DNA from: Alphaproteobacteria bacterium
GTDB lineage: Bacteria > Pseudomonadota > Alphaproteobacteria > CALKHQ01
NCBI GenBank assembly: GCA_041396705.1
Contig: JAWKYB010000004.1
Location: 302,169-366,168 of the forward strand
Length of the DNA: 64,000 bases
Direction of reading: 5' to 3'
Positions 60,406 to 64,000 of this stretch are shown here, one piece after another. The notes beneath the pieces are model-generated. The model did not search any database. It was not told the origin of the DNA and saw only the letters and a program-made list of their open reading frames with translations. The translations under genes and the position numbers were made by a program. Position 1 is the stretch's first letter; each line of letters begins with the position of its first letter.

Positions 60406-60660
60406 CGCTGGCCGTCCTTACCTGCGCGCGAACAGCGCGGCGCCGTCGCGTGGGCAGGCGATCCTAAGCCGGTCGGTCGCGTGCGCCCAGCCGTCCACAC
60501 CGGTTCCGGCAAGCGCCGACGAAGCCGCGCCCTCTGTCGGTTAGCCGATTGTGCAACTATTCTCTGACGAGACGTCGCCCACGATGATAGTTACCTGCCT
60601 GGATAAGAAAATGCCGGCGATCCGCAAGAGCGGGGCCGGCGCGGCCCGGAGGCGCTCGCG

Positions 60661-61341
60661 ATGTCGCTCGTGCTCTATCACCACCCGCTGGCCTCGTTTG
60701 CCTGGAAGGTGCTGATCGCGCTCCACGAGAACGGGACACCGTTCGACAGCCGGATCGTCGACTATGGCGACCCGGATTCGCGTGCCGAGTTCTTCGCCCT
60801 CGCCCCGCTGGGCAAGATACCGGTGCTGCGCGACGCGGCCCGCGACCGGACGCTGCCGGAGACCAGCATCATCGTCGAGTATCTCGCGCAGAACTGGCCA
60901 GGACCGGTCGCGCTGCTGCCGGCCGACCCCGACGAGGCGCTGGAGGTGCGGCTGTGGGACCGCATCTTCGACCTCTACGTCAACGTGCCGATGCAGAAGA
61001 TCGTCGGCGACCGGCTGCGGGCGGACGGGCAGGGCGATCCGGCGGGAGTCGAGGAGGCGCGGGCGACGTTGCGCAGCGCCTATGCGGCGATCGAGGCCGG
61101 GCTGGACTCGCGGCAGTGGGCGGCGGGGGCGGCGTTCACGATGGCCGACTGCGCGGCCGCGCCGGCGCTGTTCTATGCCGGCATCGTCGAGCCGTTCGCC
61201 GCCGAGCATGCGGCGCTGGCGGGCTATTTCGAGCGGCTGGTCGCGCGGCCGTCGGTGGCGCGCACCATCGCCGAGGCGCGGCCGTACTTCCGTTTCTTTC
61301 CGATGCGCGACGCGATGCCGGCGCGGTTCCGCGACGGCTAG
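60661..61341 (+). CDS. Glutathione S-transferase family protein
   Basis: The start at ATG 60661 follows a GGAGG site. The 226-residue protein has an N-terminal thioredoxin-like domain (SLVLYHHPLASFAWKVLIAL; GKIPVLRD with the cis-Pro; ETSIIVEYLAQNW) and a helical C-terminal domain (WDRIFDLYVNVPMQKI, MADCAAAPALFYAG). A Ser in the HHPLAS segment may serve as the active-site hydroxyl. It is a cytosolic detoxification or reductive enzyme of unknown substrate. It is followed after 11 bases by an ArsR-type regulator. Confidence 0.87.
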   Translation: MSLVLYHHPLASFAWKVLIALHENGTPFDSRIVDYGDPDSRAEFFALAPLGKIPVLRDAARDRTLPETSIIVEYLAQNWPGPVALLPADPDEALEVRLWDRIFDLYVNVPMQKIVGDRLRADGQGDPAGVEEARATLRSAYAAIEAGLDSRQWAAGAAFTMADCAAAPALFYAGIVEPFAAEHAALAGYFERLVARPSVARTIAEARPYFRFFPMRDAMPARFRDG

Positions 61342-61352
61342 GGGACGGACCG

Positions 61353-61697
61353 ATGCAGCCGCAGCCCCTGCACCGGGTGTTTCACGCGCTGGCGGACCCG
61401 ACGCGCCTCGGCATGGTCGACAGGCTCAGCCGCGGCCCGGCCACCGTCAGCGAACTGGCCGAGCCGCTGGCGATGGCGATGCCGTCGGTGCTGAAGCACC
61501 TGAAGGTGCTGGAGGCGGGCGGGCTGGTCGGCTCGCGCAAGAGCGGGCGCGTCCGCACCTACAGCCTGCGGTCCGGCGGGATGTCGGCTGTGCAGGATTG
61601 GGTCGCCGCCCGCCGCGCCGAATGGGAATCCCGCTTCGACAGGCTGGGAGCGGTGCCGGCGGTGCAGGAGCGGGACACGGGGCAAGGCAGCCGCTGA
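61353..61697 (+). CDS. ArsR-family transcriptional regulator
   Basis: This 114-residue winged-helix protein starts at ATG 61353 after GGGGACGGACCG. It has VFHALADPTRLGMVDRLSRG, the turn of the recognition helix in MAMPSVLKHLKVLEAGGLVG, and the wing RKSGRVRTYSL, all typical of the ArsR/SmtB fold. There is no Cys metal-binding ELCVCDL motif, so it probably does not sense arsenic; such metal-free ArsR proteins often sense organic ligands or redox state. Its close position after a GST gene suggests co-regulation. Confidence 0.87.
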   Translation: MQPQPLHRVFHALADPTRLGMVDRLSRGPATVSELAEPLAMAMPSVLKHLKVLEAGGLVGSRKSGRVRTYSLRSGGMSAVQDWVAARRAEWESRFDRLGAVPAVQERDTGQGSR

Positions 61698-61727
61698 GCG
61701 ACCCGGCACACATGGCTTGCGCCGGGG

Positions 61728-62525
61728 TCAGTGCAGCAGGCTCGCCCGTGCCGCGTCGCATTCGGCGCAGTCCGCCGTCTGCGGGTGCAGGAAGACAAGG
61801 GGATCGGCGGCCAGCCGCGCGCCCGCCACGGCGACCAGGTCCCGGCTGGCCATCAGGCGGGCATGCCCATGGCCGACCGGCCCTTCCGACTGCAGGCCCG
61901 CCGCGCGCAGCCAGTCGTCGGCAAGCGCGAAGCGGGCACAGCAATGGTCGTTCTCGGCATAGTCGATGCGCGCCGGGCGGCCGTTGCGCAGTACCGTGAC
62001 GTGCTTGGCCGCGCGATAGGGCGCGCCGGCGACCAGCTCGGCCAGATGCAGGCTGGTGTTCGCGTCGTGGCCGACACCCAGCAGCAGCACCTGGCCGTCG
62101 CAGGCATGGACCTTGCCGACCGGGCTTCCCGGCGCATGCGGCGGCAGCGGCATCGGGCCGCCGACAATGAACCGCGCCCGTGGGCCGGCGGCGGCGAAGG
62201 CGAACGGATGGTCCGAGCGCACCACCCCCGGCGCGCGGCGGAAGGTGGCGGCGACGATGCCGAGGTCGGCCGCCACGGGCGCGTTCGCGGGGTCGAACGG
62301 CGCGTCGTCGTCGCCCGACCAGGCCGGCATGACGAGCGTGCCGTCGGGCCCCAGCGCATGGCGCAGGGCCGCGATCAGGCCGGCGGGTCCGCCTTCGACC
62401 GGCCCGGTCGCGCGGAACGACGTGTGGACCAGCAGCACGCCGCCCGACCGCACGCCCAGCGCGCGCAGCTGGTCGACGATCGCGGCCTGCGCCAGCGGCC
62501 GGCGGCGTTCGCTCTCCACACTCAT
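61728..62525 (-). CDS. AAC(3)-type aminoglycoside N-acetyltransferase
   Basis: This 265-residue protein matches the AAC(3) (YokD-like) acetyltransferase family: SGGVLLVHTSFRATGPVEGG at the N-terminus, LVMPAWSGDDDAPFDP, VVRSDHPFAFAAAGP, the acetyl-CoA region VLLLGVGHDANTSLHLAE, and ENDHCCARFALADDWL with conserved His. These cover the whole catalytic core. Members modify position 3 of aminoglycosides, but chromosomal copies such as this one often have other or weak activity. The start is ATG 62523-62525. There is no mobile element nearby, so it looks like an intrinsic gene. Confidence 0.88.
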   Translation of the reverse strand: MSVESERRRPLAQAAIVDQLRALGVRSGGVLLVHTSFRATGPVEGGPAGLIAALRHALGPDGTLVMPAWSGDDDAPFDPANAPVAADLGIVAATFRRAPGVVRSDHPFAFAAAGPRARFIVGGPMPLPPHAPGSPVGKVHACDGQVLLLGVGHDANTSLHLAELVAGAPYRAAKHVTVLRNGRPARIDYAENDHCCARFALADDWLRAAGLQSEGPVGHGHARLMASRDLVAVAGARLAADPLVFLHPQTADCAECDAARASLLH

Positions 62526-62587
62526 GGCCCGCGGTTAGCAGCCGGCGGTGCGGCGCGCAATGCCGGCGGCGGCCGCGACGGCGGCGA

Positions 62588-63028
62588 TCACGCCGCCAGT
62601 TCGTTGGCCTTGCGGCGGTCGAAGTCGGCGCCCAGCCTGGCCGCCTCGTCCTCGTCGATCAGGTTGCGGGCCAGGCGGAACACCTCGGACTCCTCCTCGT
62701 CCATGTGATGCTCCAGCTCGTCCTTGAGCTTGCGGAACTTCACCAGCCAGCCGCCCGCGCTCATGTCCATGCCCTGCAGTTCCTCCAGCAGGTCGGCCGC
62801 CTCCTTGTGCTCGCTGACGCTGTGCCGGGCCTGCTCCTGGCCTTCGGGGATCGCGATCAGCGACGCATAGAAGGTCTGTTCCTCGGCGTTGGCGTGCGCC
62901 TCGATCTCTCCGGCCAGACTGTCGAACAGGCGCTTGCGGTCGGGGCTGTCGCCGTGCGTATCGGCCAGCTGGGCGGCAAGCTCGCGCTGCCGTTCGTGGT
63001 CCTGGCGGATGCGGCTGTAGATGTCCAT
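62588..63028 (-). CDS. Hemerythrin-like domain protein
   Basis: The start is ATG 63026-63028, set by GGAGG six bases upstream. The 146-residue protein is a four-helix bundle with the HHE pattern: IRQDHERQREL, EIEAHANAEEQTFYASL, HSVSEHKEAADLLEEL, DELEHHMDEEESEVF. The His/Glu set can hold a di-iron or mononuclear iron centre that binds O2, NO or other small ligands. It is a stand-alone cytoplasmic protein, widespread in proteobacteria and often linked to oxidative or nitrosative stress. No partner is nearby. Confidence 0.85.
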   Translation of the reverse strand: MDIYSRIRQDHERQRELAAQLADTHGDSPDRKRLFDSLAGEIEAHANAEEQTFYASLIAIPEGQEQARHSVSEHKEAADLLEELQGMDMSAGGWLVKFRKLKDELEHHMDEEESEVFRLARNLIDEDEAARLGADFDRRKANELAA

Positions 63029-63170
63029 CGGTTGCCTCCATGGTGTTCGCGGCCGGCTGCGGCCCGCGTCACGCCAACAACGCCCCGCCGCGCCCCCGGT
63101 TCCCGCGATGACGACGGGCAACCCGGCGCGCTAAGCTGTGCCGGCTGGGCGATGCGGGGGAGGGCTGCGG

Positions 63171-64000
63171 ATGGACGCGGAAAACGGTGCGGCGACGAAG
63201 CGGGTAGTGATCCACGAGGACGACGTCGGCATGACACACGGCTCGAACGTGGCCTTTGCCGAGCTTTCGGCCTCGGGCGCGCTCACTTGCGGCTCCGTGA
63301 TGGTGCCATGCCCGTGGTTCGAGGAGGCGGCCGACCGGTTCGGCGCCGACCCGGCCTACGACCTCGGCGTGCACCTGACGCTGACCAGCGAGAAGAAGGG
63401 CTATCGCTGGCGGCCGCTCGTTGCGGTGTCGCCGGCGGCCGGCCTGACCGACGGCAACGGCTGCTTCTGGCCCGACGTGCCCAGCGTGCGGGCCCACGCC
63501 GACCCGGCTGCGGTCGAAGACGAGCTGACCGCGCAGGTCGACCAGGCGCTGGCGTCCGGTATCGACGTCACCCACCTCGACGCCCACATGGGCACGGTGC
63601 TGTGTCCGGAGTTCGCCGCGATCTACCTGCGGCTCGGCCGGCGCTTCCGCCTGCCGATCCTGCTGCCGCGCGACATCATGGCCTACAACCCGACCGGCTA
63701 TTCCGGCCCGCTCAGCCGCGCGCCCTACGACGCGGTGCGCGACGAGGCGGCGGCGGCCGGTTTCGACCTGTTCGATTCGGTGCCGGAAACGCCGTGGGAC
63801 CGCACGGCCGACGCCGTCACCGCCTATCGCGCCATGTTCGACGGCATTGGCGCCGGCCTGACCTTCCTGTCGCTGCACTTCAATGCGCCCGGCGACTTCG
63901 AGGTGATCGAGCCCGCCTTCGCCCACATCCGCACCGACGAATATGCGCTGTTCCTGAGCGGCGCGACCAGGGCCTGGGCTGCCGAGCTGGGCCTCGAGCC
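63171..64000 (+). CDS. ChbG/YdjC-type carbohydrate deacetylase, cut by window end
   Basis: From ATG 63171, with GGGGGAGGG upstream, the frame is open to the end of the window (276 codons seen). VIHEDDVGMTHGSNVAF supplies the metal Asp pair of the family, with LGVHLTLTSEK, THLDAHMGTVL and LSLHFNAPGDFE following. ChbG/YdjC enzymes remove N-acetyl groups from small chito-oligosaccharides or related sugars. The frame contains no stop up to base 64000, and the C-terminus is missing only because of the window edge. Confidence 0.85.
   Translation, partial: MDAENGAATKRVVIHEDDVGMTHGSNVAFAELSASGALTCGSVMVPCPWFEEAADRFGADPAYDLGVHLTLTSEKKGYRWRPLVAVSPAAGLTDGNGCFWPDVPSVRAHADPAAVEDELTAQVDQALASGIDVTHLDAHMGTVLCPEFAAIYLRLGRRFRLPILLPRDIMAYNPTGYSGPLSRAPYDAVRDEAAAAGFDLFDSVPETPWDRTADAVTAYRAMFDGIGAGLTFLSLHFNAPGDFEVIEPAFAHIRTDEYALFLSGATRAWAAELGLE

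Overview
The window is about 70% G+C, densely packed, with many GTG/TTG starts and ATGA/GTGA stop-start overlaps. Gene content (bactofilins, phnM with a DUF1045 partner, DUF882, DUF3830-linked ABC transporters, twin-arginine exported proteins) points to an alphaproteobacterium, probably of the Rhodospirillales or a related order. I saw no rRNA, tRNA, insertion sequence, CRISPR array or prophage block. It reads as ordinary chromosome with several accessory patches.

Left part (1-9900): a large subtilisin-like surface protease with tandem 121-residue Calx-beta repeats runs off the left edge. Next is a five-gene minus-strand cluster (sulfotransferase-like protein, Wzt-type ATPase, Wzm-type permease, second sulfotransferase, GT2 glycosyltransferase) that looks like export and sulfation of a surface glycan. 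A small lipoprotein and a secreted PHB-depolymerase-like esterase follow.

9958-19150: a phosphonate module (phnM and a 2H phosphoesterase, divergent from phnF), an unusual DUF427-adenylate cyclase fusion, typA, and a compact five-gene operon led by a TetR repressor with a clear operator. 19260-28220: an opine/polyamine-type ABC importer with DUF3830 and LysR partners, then a hybrid histidine kinase and a single-domain response regulator.

28440-41007: a beta-helix lipoprotein, two bactofilin-type proteins, a CaiB-type CoA transferase, gamma carbonic anhydrase, the DUF1326-DUF2182 pair, an interrupted KDPG aldolase gene, a cupin, a DUF882 protein, an amidinohydrolase-like enzyme and a DksA-like protein. 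41091-50420: Rieske oxygenase, TauE-type exporter, amino-acid ABC genes, and a NEW3-ABC envelope transporter divergent from a DegP/HtrA protease across a promoter region with repeated ATTGTGGC boxes.

50556-64000: an orphan contractile tail-sheath protein facing an unrecognised protein, a CapA-like phosphoesterase, an intergenic region with a strong plus-strand terminator (possible small RNA), an interrupted rsmB-like gene, guaB, a Tat-exported TIM-barrel protein, GST plus ArsR, an AAC(3)-type acetyltransferase, a hemerythrin protein and a ChbG/YdjC deacetylase cut by the right edge.

Three genes (protease, eda, rsmB-like) carry frame breaks. Either they are decaying or the assembled consensus has indel errors. 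The most interesting leads are the orphan sheath locus, the DUF427-cyclase fusion, the sulfotransferase-flanked exporter, the DUF1326-DUF2182 pair with its Met-rich loop, the repeated boxes upstream of degP, and the small-RNA candidate.
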